A DNA stretch of 64,000 nt, taken from positions 63,324 through 127,323 of the forward strand of contig JYIP02000016.1 of assembly GCA_001051155.2 (NCBI GenBank), written 5' to 3'. This document shows positions 39,150 to 52,170 of this stretch, piece after piece. Both the position numbers and the translations under genes were made by a program. The notes below the pieces were generated by a model. The model searched no databases and was not told the DNA's origin. It saw nothing but the letters and a program-made list of their open reading frames with translations. The stretch comes from Chrysoporthe austroafricana (taxonomy: Eukaryota > Ascomycota > Sordariomycetes > Diaporthales > Cryphonectriaceae). Numbering within the stretch: position 1 is the stretch's first letter; every line of letters starts with the position of its first letter.

Positions 39150-42100
39150 GACTAACTGTTATTTATTAAGCATATTTTCCAATAAACTGCGAAAATTATT
39201 GGAAAATAGCTAGAAAAGTACTAACTTTCAGATATAGAAACCCCCGAAATAAAAGACTATTTCGAAAATAGTAATAAATTAGGGATTCGAAAAAATAAAG
39301 CTATTAAGGAATCGGAAATTAATTTCGGTATATACATTTGCAAGCATTTACCGGAATTTTTCTATAAAGTTATAGAATTAATACAAGCATATACTAAAGT
39401 TTTTAAAAATACAAGTCCCGTTAATATACCAATCGATTAATAAATAAAAGTCGATCTGGTCGAAAGATAACAAAACCAGAAAGTAAGATAAAAGCTATAT
39501 TATTCAAGTAAGGAAAATTAGGAAGTAATTAACGAAATTTTAAATAAGTTATATTAATAAAATCGAGCTGAATAGGTTATAAATGCAATGCTATTCGGTT
39601 TACTAATTTTTATAATTTGAAAGAATATAAATAGCTAAAAAAAAGAATATATAATAATTAATTTACGCGCTTTGAATAAGGTTTCAGTTCCTAATACTTA
39701 TTCCCTGCTATTATAGCAAGAAATTATCAAATGGCTAAGAAGAAAAATATATATTACGGTAATAGATATATAGCAATTTTTCTATTAATTCTTAATATAT
39801 CCAGATTATAAAAACCGATTTACCGTTATCAATTATCGTAATCAAGAAAGGATAAAAGTTTTATTTATAGGATTTCGAAATTCATTATCCTATATTTAGC
39901 GTTTTATAAATCAATTTTTACAATTATATTATAAGTTTATTTCCGCTTTTATAAACGATATCGTTATTTATTCAATTACAAAACAAGATTACTTGCAATA
40001 CTTACAAATTATCTTCTTATTATTTTTACGCAAAAATATTTTACTAGCTAGACCCAAATCGTTTCTTGGATATCTTTCAGTCCAGATTTTAGGATTCAAA
40101 ATGGACGGATTCGGAATTTCCAATACGGAATACCGGATACAAGCTATTCGCAACCTGGAATTTCCCAAAACATTCTAGTAATTAGAAAGGTTTATTGGAT
40201 TTACAGAATACTTACGCTACTTAATTCTTAAATACAGTTATAGAGTTAATCCATTTCAAAAAAAAAAAAACTAGAATACTGAACGAGGCTTGCTAATCGA
40301 ACTATTTACTTTCAAGTATAAGATAGCGAAATTATACTATATAGGCTACTTTCGACTCAATACCAGACGAAATTAATAGTTTTTACGACTTCAAAATAGC
40401 TTTGGAAGCTAAAAATGCTTTATTTTACTATATTCCAGACAAACCTCTTTTTATCTAGCTGAATGCGTTTAAGGAAATGGGGTTCTCAAACGTTATTTTC
40501 CAATTAGCAAACGACTATATATGGAAGGGAGCATTGCTAATAAACGAAAGTACTGGCTTATAGAGCTAGAGGTAGCCTATCTGGTATGGCTAATACGAAA
40601 ATTGCAGACGATAATAGGATCGAACCGAACCAAGCCAGTTTATATCCTTATTAACTACGCAGCAATAGTTAGCATTATCTATTCGTTATCTATAAATATA
40701 GTAAACAAGACTAAAGCAAATATGCGGCTAATTCTCGCTTCAGAATACTTAAGCCAATTCGACTTGAAAGCATATTATATACTAGGAAAGTCGAACGTTC
40801 TTGCAAATGCTATATCAAGATTATTATCTACTCAGAAACCTATCGATAACGAAAGCATTCTAGATAAAATATAAGAAAACGAATTTATCCAAATTCTCAA
40901 TAAAATATCCATAAATAGCGAAATGAAAAGGCGTATTAAGAAAGGATACGAAAAATACCCCTTATAGTTCAAAATAATCGAATAATTGAAAGATTCAAAT
41001 AAAATTGCCCGACTACTTTTTATATTAAATTATAATAGCTTACTATTTCTTAAAGATTATTACGGGAAATAACGATTATATATCCCGAATGAAATAGCAT
41101 TGGATTTTATTAAGGAAGCCTATAATGGAAAATATTATTTCGGTATAAACTGCGTATAGCATAATTTAACGGATCGATTCGTTATCAAATACTGCTATGC
41201 CAAAATACGCAATTATATATCGATATATCGAGCTTGCAATAAGAATAAAAACGACTTATAATAACCTTTAAAGGAAATATAGCCCATATTATTTCTATTA
41301 ATCCCATTCCATACTATTATTATAGACTTTATTATAAGATTACCGATAATATTATTTACAAATATTATATAAGCTTTAGCTAAAATGCTATTCTTAAATG
41401 CATTTCTTATAATTACGGATAAGTATTCCAAAGCTATAATTATTATACTAAGCAATGCAATATATATTGCAGCAAACTAAGCAATTCTTATTTTACGAAT
41501 ATTTTATATTACTAGCTAGGGAATATTCAAAAAGATTATTTTAGACAGAAATTCGAAATTCCTATCGGAATTCTGGAAATATTTATAAGAGGCTATTGGA
41601 ACGAAATTTGCCTATTCTACTGTTTCGTATCCGCAAACGGACAAGCAATTTGAAATAAAAAACCGAGTAATTGAAATAGCAATTCGGCATTTCATAACCG
41701 CCTACTCTAATGCAAAATAAACCGAAATAATACCGGCATTACAATTCAACCTAAATAACGCATATAACCGAGCTACAAAATATTTAGCTAGCCAAATGCT
41801 ATTCGGATTCAATTTATTATCGGGCTAGTAAATAAAGAATATAATACCTCTAGCAAGAGAAGTTTTTCAGGAAAAAGCTTAACTTTTTATTGCCGAAATG
41901 CAAATAATAGCCAAATTGCAATATAATAAGCATTACTGCCAAATAGTTTTCGAACTAGATAATTAAGTATATATTCGCTTAAGCTACGAGTACTTATTGC
42001 TAAGTAACTTATCTCTGAAATTTTCATAATAAAGGATAAGACTTTTCTAAATTATTCGAAAGATAAGGAACCTAATATATAAGTTAAAATTAATTCCCTA

Positions 42101-42566
42101 TATAAATATCCATTCAATAATTTCGGTAATATAATTAATGCTTGCAAACTTTCCTAAAACGGACTTTTATAGATATAACTTTATATACCAGGACTTAATA
42201 AATATGCCAGAAAATCCGAATATCGAAAAATACTTGGAAGACTATCGATATTACAAGCTAGAAAGGATAATTAGCTACCGTAAGCGAAAATATAAACGTA
42301 ATCCGTACAGAATTGAATACTTAGTAAAATAGATAAACTACTCTAGCTATTATAATATATAGATGCCCTATAATGCCCTGAATACGGACGAAATAATACG
42401 TAATTTCGAACGGAAATGCGAAGCTATAGCCGAATTGCAAGAAAGAGCAAAGCGAAAGCGGCTATTAGCGGAAGAAATCTTTGAACCGGAAAATATTATC
42501 GTAACTGCCTTACGAAAACGAGGCAAGCCAAAACGCAACTTACAAACAAAAGGTATACTGGAATAA
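39150..42566 (+). pseudogene. element Y pol relic: RT, RNase H, integrase, chromodomain-like tail
   Basis: RT active site FINDIVIYS at 39948-39974 (FVDD-type, first Asp changed to Asn). RNase H at about 40330-40860 includes SEYLSQFDLKAYYILGKSNV and NVLANAISRL, and 40521-40874 is fully open. The integrase reads IRNYISIYRACNKNK, then IIDFIIRLPIIL, ITDKYSKAI and YPQTDKQFEI. The tail reads YYKLERIISYRKRKYKRNPY, then IEYLVK and MPYNALNTDEIIRNFERK (open at 42363-42566), resembling a chromodomain-type end followed by a charged helix. Confidence 0.82.
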
Positions 42567-42599
42567 GCTAGTTTATTTGCTTTAAGAAATCGAAAGAAC

Positions 42600-45440
42600 T
42601 CGCAATGCAATAGGCGCGCATTGGAATAAAAGCAACCGTTAAATAGAGCAAATGAATTTCTAGCAAATGCAAAAAGCTATTATTTTGTAAACTGCTAGTA
42701 AATTCATTTTATTTTCCTTTTCCTATTAGCATGCCTATAATTATTATCCCTATTTATTTATTATAGCCAGCCATATCGCCTTATTATTATTACCTTTTAT
42801 TATATTTTTGAATATTATTTTTGGGTATTAAGCTAATATTATTATTAAATTTGCTTTACCTTGCCAAGCTTCTGTAAATTTGCAAGGACTGTATTAATAA
42901 AGCTATTAATATTACTAAAACTAAAACGCATTACGTAATTATTAAATCGTATCTTTCCGTAAATGCCTTGCTATAAAACCAAAACTAATAAGAAACAGTA
43001 TATTTAGCTATACTTAATTTCTATACGGTACCGTACTTTATATCCTAAGAAAAACTTTTTAAAGTTTGCCGAAAAAACAGGATTATATAATATGCCAAAT
43101 ATATCTATAAGGCATCGCTTAAAGACCGCCTTTCCCTAGAAAGATATCGGTAGGCTATATATTTGTATAATAGCGAAAGCTGTTTCTACTGTAATACTTA
43201 TATAACGAAAAACTATTTAAGCGATTTCTTTTGCTGCTAAGAAGCTTATACAATAGCCTTTTGTCGGGCGCTAATTAGTAAAGGTTATACCGATATAATA
43301 AACCAAGAAATCGAATATAATATTTATATTCCCAATACCGAGCTAAGCAATAGCGATATTAGTTAGCTGCTAATTATTAAGAAAGCCCAAAAACTTATTT
43401 TACAATACTTTATACTATCGTAAATTGACCGTTCCAGCCCTATTTACGAAAAATAGGAATTTTATCCAAATACCTTTACTAGCGCGGATATTATTACGAG
43501 CAAGGATACAGATAACGGACTAACGGATAATTCTATTAAAGGAATATTGCTTAAATTTACCCCGAATTCACCTACCGTTCGTAATCCTATCCCTGCCCTA
43601 TATATTTTATTAATAGCTCATTATATCCTATTTCCTACTATAATATCGAGAGATAATTGCTTACGAAATGGGCATAGCCGTTATATCAAGAATAAGGCTA
43701 AATAGATAATATTAAGCAATCGCAGCAACCTTACTAAAAAGGAAGTAAATATTGTACGCTACGCAGCCAATATAGCAGAAATCGTTATAATTTACGAATA
43801 TAGTTATAATATAGCCCTTGCTACTTGGAAGAAAATAGCCAAAAATATCAAGCCAGTCTTAGCCAAGCTTAAAGCTCCCGAACCTATTATGCCAGTCGCT
43901 AATCTAAGCTTATTTGCTATAATAAAGCAAAACTTTACAATGCTAGCCAAATGCTATCGAATTATAGATAATACTATCGACTTAACCGAAAATAACTTAC
44001 CGAATATAGCTAATCTGTTAGCTATATTAAGCAAAGCTCCCCGAGCCAGTATTAATAGCATTTTGCCCTTACGGGCTACGCCTTGCGCTATCCTTGCTTT
44101 ATCTATCAAATATAACCCCAAATCCAAAGCTATTAAAGCCGAAATCGCAATATATTACCGTACGCTAGCCCTTTATACATCCAAGGAATATATACGCTAT
44201 AATTTCATTTAAAGAAGCAATTTCAGTACTAACCGTCCTTATATTACTAATAGCTTCGCCATTCATAATAATATTAAATTCGGCATTATCGGAATTTACG
44301 ATAATTGCATCCAATACTTCTTTTCTTTTACTATAAGAGAATATATATACAAATTTATTACTTGGTTCCGCAACCTTAATCCTATTATCTTATCCAACCG
44401 GTCGGGCTTATATTTTATTATAAACCAAATCTTCCGTTTCGAATACGATTTCAAGGCTATTAAGATTGTCTTTACTAAAGACGATATAGATTACGACTTT
44501 AATACTACTTTTCAGAAATAAGCTAACGAAAACAAAAACTATTTTAATACTGCCCAGTCCTTGCAATGCCAAAATCGCATAATAGGCCTTAAGTCCTATA
44601 TTCAAGCGCATAGGCTAATCAAAACCTTACAGCTTGATATCTATAATTATACCAACCTTTATAACCATATCGGAAAGGAAGAATTATTTACTACATTCCC
44701 TCGCAATTTACTAAATCTTAAAACTACTGCTAAAGCTTAGGAAGTTATTCCTAACTAGTAAATATAGCTATTATTTATCGATATAATATTATTAGCAGCA
44801 TATAATATTGCTTTCTTCCAATAATTTATAGATTTAGCTACTTATATTAAGAACTGGTTACGATATCGCTATATAACGACTATATACAGCTATCGGCTTT
44901 GCGTACCGATATATCCTATCGTAACTTTACTTTATATTCATTACTATTACATTTACTTAATACCCTATTATCTAAAGGCTATACTTTCTACTAATATCTA
45001 TAAGCAATTTTGGTTTTTAATTATATCTATATTAAATATTTCGGCAGTAAATACGACTAAGCATTACCGAAATATACTTGGATATCGGCTAGCCTTATTA
45101 TATATAAATACTATATATATCTATTTATCTTAAGCATAAATCGATTATAGTAAAGGATTAATTCTAAATTCCCGGTATAAGCAGGTTTTCTTTTAATTCC
45201 CGGCATGGGCATATTTGTTATTCAAGTTTCCGGTATAAGCATATTTACTTATTAGGATTCTGGCACGAATCGGCTTTATGAAACGATTGTTATTTCCTAT
45301 ATAATCTCTTTTGTCCAATAGTACTGTTATGCTTTTCCTTGCCGTATAACCCAGAGTCCTATCATATCGTATTATTGCTACTCAAAACGTTTTTGACAGT
45401 TAGCTTCTTTTATAGACAAAGGTTATAAAGGGCTAGCAAT
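42600..45440 (+). other. extra 3' segment of element Y, between pol and LTR
   Basis: About 2.8 kb that belongs to neither gag nor pol and is also present in Z (31116-33985, inverted). On the sense strand, readable stretches include SIRHRLKTAF, GRLYICIIAKAVSTVILI and the open run 43889-44212. On the opposite strand, 44408-44611 and its Z counterpart 31906-32166 are open and similar (LKAYYAILALQG; LKAYYTTLALQG). I cannot tell which strand coded. The family evidently carries an additional gene or a long non-coding 3' region. Confidence 0.5.
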
Positions 45441-45647
45441 TAATAGCAAAACCCATAGACGAAATGAATTCGTAATAGATTTGCCTAATAAATCTATAGT
45501 AAATCCCTTAATAAATACGCAGTAAATTCACTAAGTAAATGCTATACCTTTACCGGGAGGCCTATATAATGCCTTGATAGGCTTTAGCGTAGTTCACTTT
45601 CTTGGAAAAACTATGCTTTATAATATATTTCAGTACGTTTACTATTA
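45441..45647 (+). repeat. 3' LTR of element Y (207 bp)
   Basis: Runs TAATAGCAAAACCC to CGTTTACTATTA, followed by CTAAT. Its terminal CA has become TA. Confidence 0.92.
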
Positions 45648-45652
45648 CTAAT

Positions 45653-48600
45653 AATATAAAATATCCGTAAGATAAGGGTTATTTAATCTGCTACAATATA
45701 TATTATATTGCTTAATATAATAATCGTAATTTTGAAATATTTATCTGTAATTATAAGAAATGTATTTAAGAATAGCATTTTAGCCAGAACTTATATAATA
45801 TTTATAAATAGTATTATCGGTAATCCTATAATAAAGTTTATAATAATAATATAAAATAGGATTAATAAAGATAATATAAGCTATATTTCTTTTAAGGGTT
45901 ATTATAAATCGTTTTTATTTTCGTTATAGGCTCGATATATCGATATATAATTGCATATTTTGGCATAGCAATATCTGATAACGAATTAATTTATCAAGTT
46001 ATATTATATATAGTTTATGCCGAAATAATATTTTCTATTATAAGCTTCTTTAATAAAATCCAATATTATTTCATTCGGGATATATAATCATTATTTCCTA
46101 TAATAATCCTTGAAAAATAATAAGCTATTATAATTTAATATAAAAAATAATCGGATAACTTTATTTGAGTTTTTCAGTTATTCAATTATTCTAAACTATA
46201 AGGGGTATTTTTCGTATTCTTTCTTAATATGCCTTTTCATTTCGCTATTTATAAATATTTTACTAAAAATCTAGATAAATTCGTTTTCTTATATCTTATC
46301 TAAAATGCTTTCATTATCGATAAGTTTTTGGGTAAACGATAATTTTAATATAGCATTTGCGAAAACGTTCGACTTTCTTAATATATAATATGTTTTTAGG
46401 TCGAATTAGCTTAAGTATTCCGAAACGAGAATTAGCCGCATATTTGCTTTAATTTTATTTATTATATTTATAGATAACGAATAAATAATGCTAATTATTA
46501 TTGTATAATCGGTAAGAATATAAATTAGTTTAATTCGGTTTAATCCTATTATTATTTGCAGCTTTTATATTAGCTATATTAAATAGGTTATTTCAAGCTT
46601 TATAAGCTAGTATTTTCGTTCTGCCTTATTAATTATCTTATTTAAATAAAGGATTGGTTATACGGCTATACTTACTATTAGCAATATTCCGTTCTATATA
46701 TAATCGTTTGCTAATTGGAAAATAATACTTAAAAACCCTATTTCTTTAAATATATCTAACTGGATAAAAAGAGATTTGTTTAAGATATAATAAAATAAAG
46801 CATTTTTAGTTTTTAAAGCTATTTTAAGGTTATGAAAACTATTAATTTTATCTGGTATTAAATCGAAAATAGCTTGCATAATATAGTTTCGCTATCCTAT
46901 ACTTGAAAGTAAACGGTTCGATTGGCAAGCTTTGCTTAATATTTTAATTTTCTTTCTCTAAAATAGGTTAATTTTATAACTATATTTAGGAATTAAATAG
47001 CATAAGTATTCTATAAATCCAATAAACCTTTCCAGTTGCTAGAATATTTTGGAGAATTTTAAATTGCGAATAGCTTATATCCGGTATTCTATATTGGAAA
47101 TTCCGAATTTATTTACTTTAAATCCTAAGATCTGGATTAAAGGATATTTAAAAAACGATTTAAATCCAGCTAATAAAATATTTTTGTATAAAAATAGCGA
47201 GAAGATAATTTATAAATATTGCAAGTAATTTTATTTTATAATTGAATGAATAACGATATCGTTTATAAAAGCAGAAGCAAATTTGTAATATAATCGTAAG
47301 AATTAATTTATAAAATGCTAGATATAGGATAATAAATTTCGAAATCCTATAAGTAGAATTTTTATCTTTTTTTAATTATAATAACTGATAATAATAAATC
47401 GGTTTTTATAATCTGGATATATTAGGAATTAATAGAAAAATTGCCATATATTTATTACTATAATATATATTTTTCTTTTTAGCTATTTGATAATTTCTTG
47501 CTATAATAGTAAAAGGTAGGCATTAAGGACTGAAACCTTATTTAAAGCGCGTAAATCGATTATTATATATCTTTTCTTCTGGCCATTTATATTTTTCCAA
47601 ACTATAAAAATTAGTAAACCGAATAGCATTATATTTATAATTTATTCAGCTCAATTTTGCTAGTATAACTTATTCAAAATTTCGTTAATTACTTTCTAGT
47701 TTTCTTTATTTAAATAATATAGCTTTTATCTTACTTTCTAATTCTGCTATCTTTCGATTAAATTAATTTTTATTTATTAATCGATTAATATATTAATAGG
47801 ATTTATATTTTTGAAAATTTTAATATATGCTTGTATTAATTTTATAATTTTATAGAGAAATTCCAATAAATGCTTGCAAACGTATATACTGAAATTAATT
47901 TCTGATTCTTTAATAGCTTTATCTTTCCAGATCCTTAATTTATTATTATTTTCGAAATAATCTTTTATCTTAAGGGTTTTTATATCCGGGAATTAATACT
48001 TTTCTAGCTATTTTCCAATAATTTCCGCAATTTATTAGAAAATATGCTTAATAAATAATAGTTAATCTGAATTCAGCTTTCCTGAAAATTATAACCTATC
48101 TTGAATTTATTAAAAGAAGTATTATTGCGCGATATAGTAATAGTTATTATAATTTGCTAGCAAGGTTATATAATTTGTCTGGAATAGTTCGATTATTTTT
48201 AGAAATTAGTTTTTCTAGATCTTTAAAGGGGTTGCTGCCTAGTTCGTTATTAAGACCTTTTTAATTTAATAACTTATTGAGCAATTTATTTACTTTTTTT
48301 ATTTCGGTTTAAATAGAAAGGTTACGTTTTTGGGATTCGCTTAATACTAATAAAGATTAGCTTATAAGATTTAAATAATATTACCGTAATAGTTATAGCC
48401 TTTGCTTGCCGGGATTATATTATTATTCGGGCAAATATTTCTATTTTTACTATAATACTATTAAAATAACCAAATTATATAAACGATTTTAAATTCAGAA
48501 TATCCAGTTCGTAAAGAATATTATATTCCTATCCTAATAAAATACTTATTTCCAATTAATCCAATATTTAAGTTCTTATTCGGGTACGAAATATAATTGA

Positions 48601-51600
48601 GTAGCCGTATTTATTATTCTAGAAATATAAATCGAATTCAGCTTAGCCTTTTGCTAGCAACTAGCTTACGCTTCTAAGCTTGGCTTTTATATTCTAGTTT
48701 ACTTTCGTTTTAAGGAACTGTATTAGCAATTCCTTAGCAATAGTATAATAACTGGCGCTTATATCGATATAGACCTCTATATCCGGCTTATTCGAGTATA
48801 TTCTGATTATAGCTCTTATATACGTATAGCTGCTGCTATATTAAAGCTTAATTATAAGTATAGGAATATTATATTCCAAAATTTCTCTTTTCTATACATT
48901 AATTTTAGGAAAATTCTATAGCTAATTGGATAGTTATATAGGGTATTTGATATAAAATATACTTTCGTTTACTAATAGTTTTATCTTTTCGGCTCAAAAA
49001 ATCCAAATATCGTTTTCGATTATTATATTTTTCTTATTAACCTATTTTTCCAATTCGTCCTCTTGCCTTTATAAGTTTTCGTTATTTTCGGTCTCTTTAT
49101 TTTATTTATTGCTATTCGCTATAAATAGATTATCATTTATAAGGAAATAACCTTTTCGAGCTAGCTTATTTTCTTTATCTAAATTATATTGCAATTTTCT
49201 GTTATCGATATTGAAATTTGCTAAGATTAACTGGATAAAACGTTTTCTAATATCTTTTTGTATAAATCGATAATGAAAATACGGTTAGAAATTTCGGTTT
49301 TTTGAAATTAAACTTTTGCTATTATTTATAGTATTAATTAATATTTTCCTAACCGTACTAGAGATATTTTATTATTTAGCTATTCGCTTCCGTAATTAGT
49401 TCCGAGCGTTTATTAGCTTTCGCTATTATTCTAGTAAGAGCTTTCGGAATTCGTATTCCGGGATATATCTAGTACTTTTGGATAGATTTGGCTAGTTAAA
49501 TATCCTTATCAAGCGGGATAAATATTCAGGTCCTTAAAGCCTGAATCTTTTAAGGCATTCTAAGAATATATTGGCTAGGAAATAAATATTGATATTAGGA
49601 AGATTGGCAGCCGATTGCGTAATTTTCCGTATTAATTATACGGGTTTACGAGATAGTTTTATTATACGGTCTAATTCGAGAATATGCTATATTTCTTATT
49701 TTGTTTTGAGATATTTTTTAAAATCTTTTATATCCTTATTTCGATTAAATCTATCGAAATATTTAGCTATTAATTCTTTATCGATCCGATCTTAAATATT
49801 CCTAATTAAGTACGAATTTGAGTATTCGGCTAGTTTAATAAATCGATAAATATAATAAATAAATTCCAGAATATTACGGTTATTTCGTATATCTCTTTTG
49901 GAATATTATTGGGCATTTAATAAATCTTTTGCAGTTTTCTGTAATATAAAGAAATCTTTTCTTAATTATTTCTTTTATTAGCTTTAATTATATTTATATA
50001 AAGTAAAATCCTTACGCTTTTAAGAAAATAATATAAAATAGAATCAAATATATACTATTTTAGCTAAGCAAACGAATAAATGAAAACTGAAATATTTAAT
50101 ATATTCTATATTTCTGGCTATATATATCTTATACCGGTCTATAAAAGCTTAAAAGTTTTTCCAAATAATAATTTTGCTATTTATAATAAATACGATTATT
50201 AAATTAATATAATTATTCCAGTTTTCGTAAAGTCGGAATTGCTTTATAATCGTATTTTTGAATTCCTTATTAATGCTAACGGGTAATGCTATAAATTTAA
50301 ATAAATTAAGTCGATATATTCGGGGATTTTTAAATTACTTATAGCTAAATAATAGGTTTCAAGAATTATTGCTTTTACTATTGCTAGAATCCGATAGATT
50401 CGGTAATCTATCTGGCTTATTAATTAGTTTTTTTTAGAAATTAAGGTTAATTTTAATATTTAGTTCGGGACCCGAAAATAATCTTTGGTTTAGTTAATTT
50501 CCTGCTCTTAATATAAATATTTGCCGGATATATTCTTTAATATCAGAAAATGCTAATCTAATAAAGCAATATCTATTATTAGCGTAATATTTCGCAGCCG
50601 AAACGGAAAAAGGTTTTTTAATAAGTTTCGATTAAAGCGCTTATATATTGAAAGCTTGTTATAATCGGAGCATTTTCTTAAACCTAATGCGTATTGCCCT
50701 TTCCGAAATAAAGCTATTTTAGTAAATTGTTTTTATTTCGGATTGCTATAGAAATTGATCTAATAAGCTAGTAATTGGGAAAGAAAGAGTCGGGTATTTC
50801 TGAAAGATAGTAATGCAATTATCCGATTTTCCTTTATCTAATTTTTCTTCCTTATAATCTTCTTTTTTAAAGAATTGCAAATAATTTAATAAATCCGATT
50901 AAGGCATTAATATGCTTTTTATTATAAAATTTATAAGGTTAGCCGGGATAGCTATAATAGAATTTTGTTTGGAAATATTCCGATTTTGGGTTTCTATTAA
51001 AAAGAAAGAAATATGCTTATTTCCTGAAATTAATTATTTTCTTTTACTTTTATTTATTTTTCTTATTATAATTAAAAAATTCCTAGATTTATTAATAAAT
51101 CTAAAATTTGAATTTTCGGTTAAATATTATAATAAATAAATATACTTAATTCCGTTATTAATATTAATATATTCAAATATATAATGCTTTCGATTTTCGA
51201 TAAATTATTATTAAGCCAATTCTTCTAACGAATTTTCCGGATTATTAAATCGAAAAGTATTTTCGCTTTTATTTATTTCTATAAGCATTTATTATCGTTC
51301 TTTTTCCGTTATTGCCTTAACAAGCTATCGAAATTTGTAATATTTGGAAAAATTTTCCCAGAATATATTATTTTTTCCTATTTACTAGAATAGATTCTTA
51401 TCGAAATTCAACTTTCTTCCCTCTTAAGTCTACTGCTTAAGCAATAAAGGCTATCCTTATTTAATTATTTATGCTTTTGCTTTTTGCAAAAGTATATTAG
51501 CTTTCCTAAAATTCTGTTTCGCTTTTTCGTATTAATCGGCCAAAAATTTCCAATCGATAAAAGCATACGCGATTTCGAAAAAGATTTTAATATCTAATAT

Positions 51601-51700
51601 AATCCAATCCTTCTTTTCAGAATCGTTTAAAGCCTATATAAACTTATATACCTGGGCGGGATGCTTGATCTCGATATAATCGATAGGCCGCAATAGTAAA
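45653..51700 (-). pseudogene. element Z gag-pol relic, first part
   Basis: The minus strand repeats, in the same order, the gag, protease, RT and RNase H of Y (35.5-41.5 kb) with more stops. For example, the RNase H lead-in near 46694-46879 reads LIPDKINSFHNLKIALKTKN, the counterpart of 40330-40520 in Y. It ends in the integrase region at the CTAAT target site, where Y inserted. Confidence 0.75.
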
Positions 51701-51769
51701 ATATTATTGCCAGTAATTGCTATAATAAATTAGTAATAAATTATTAATAAATAATTGTAATATCTTTTA

Positions 51770-51930
51770 TAGGAATGCTATTTTTACAGAAACCGATATC
51801 TTATAAGACCGATACTCTTATAGAAACCGATACTTTATAAAGCCGATATTTTTACAGAAACCGTTATTTTATAAGACTGATATTCTTATAAGAGCTATTG
51901 CTTTATAAAGCCGATAATCGAAACCCGATT
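51770..51930 (-). repeat. tandem repeat array in the leader of element Z
   Basis: Degenerate units (in plus orientation GAAACCGATACTTTATAA and similar) recur about eight times next to the 5' LTR of Z, the counterpart of 35285-35460 in Y. Confidence 0.7.
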
Positions 51931-51964
51931 ACGCAATAAAGGCATATAAAGCGTAGCTATTAAT

Positions 51965-52170
51965 TGATAGTGAACGTACTGAAATATATTATAAAGCATA
52001 GTTTTTCAGAAAGTAAATTACGCTAAAAGTATATCAGGGCATTATATAGGCCTCCCGGTAAGGGTATAGCATCTACCCAGTGAATTCATTGCGTATTTAC
52101 TAAGGGATTCACTATAGATTTACTAAGCGAATCCATTATAAATTCACCTCGTCTATAGGTTTTGCTATCA
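51965..52170 (-). repeat. 5' LTR of element Z (206 bp)
   Basis: In plus orientation it runs TGATAGTGAACGTACTG to TTTTGCTATCA, the best preserved terminal TG...CA of the family in this window, followed by AGCCG. Confidence 0.9.

Larger units (their letters stand above)
35046..45647 (+). mobile_element. element Y: Ty3/gypsy LTR retrotransposon nested in Z, same family, opposite orientation
   Basis: LTRs of 207 bases and CTAAT target duplications (35041-35045, 45648-45652) bound a 10,602-base element. It lies in the integrase gene of Z; the intact version of that target is visible in Y itself near 41510-41520 (ATTACTAGCTAGGG). The plus-strand order is leader, gag, protease, RT, RNase H, integrase, chromodomain-like end, extra 3' segment. 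Y has longer open runs than Z and is therefore the younger or less mutated copy. Confidence 0.92.
30910..52170 (-). mobile_element. element Z: Ty3/gypsy LTR retrotransposon, minus strand, interrupted by element Y
   Basis: LTRs of 206 bases at 30910-31115 and 51965-52170 and AGCCG target duplications at 30905-30909 and 52171-52175 define it. Without Y (35046-45647 plus one CTAAT) Z is about 10.65 kb. Read on the minus strand from the right: leader with tandem repeats, gag, protease, RT, RNase H, start of integrase (51.9 to 45.65 kb), then after Y the rest of integrase, a chromodomain-like part and a 3' extra region (35.04 to 31.1 kb). It is more eroded than Y. Confidence 0.92.

Noticed and set aside
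36078..51139. Similar hydrophobic frames at 36078-36305 (minus) and 50912-51139 (plus) as a conserved membrane protein
   Set aside because: They are the antisense shadow of the gag region of Y and Z; the similarity only reflects the two elements being copies.
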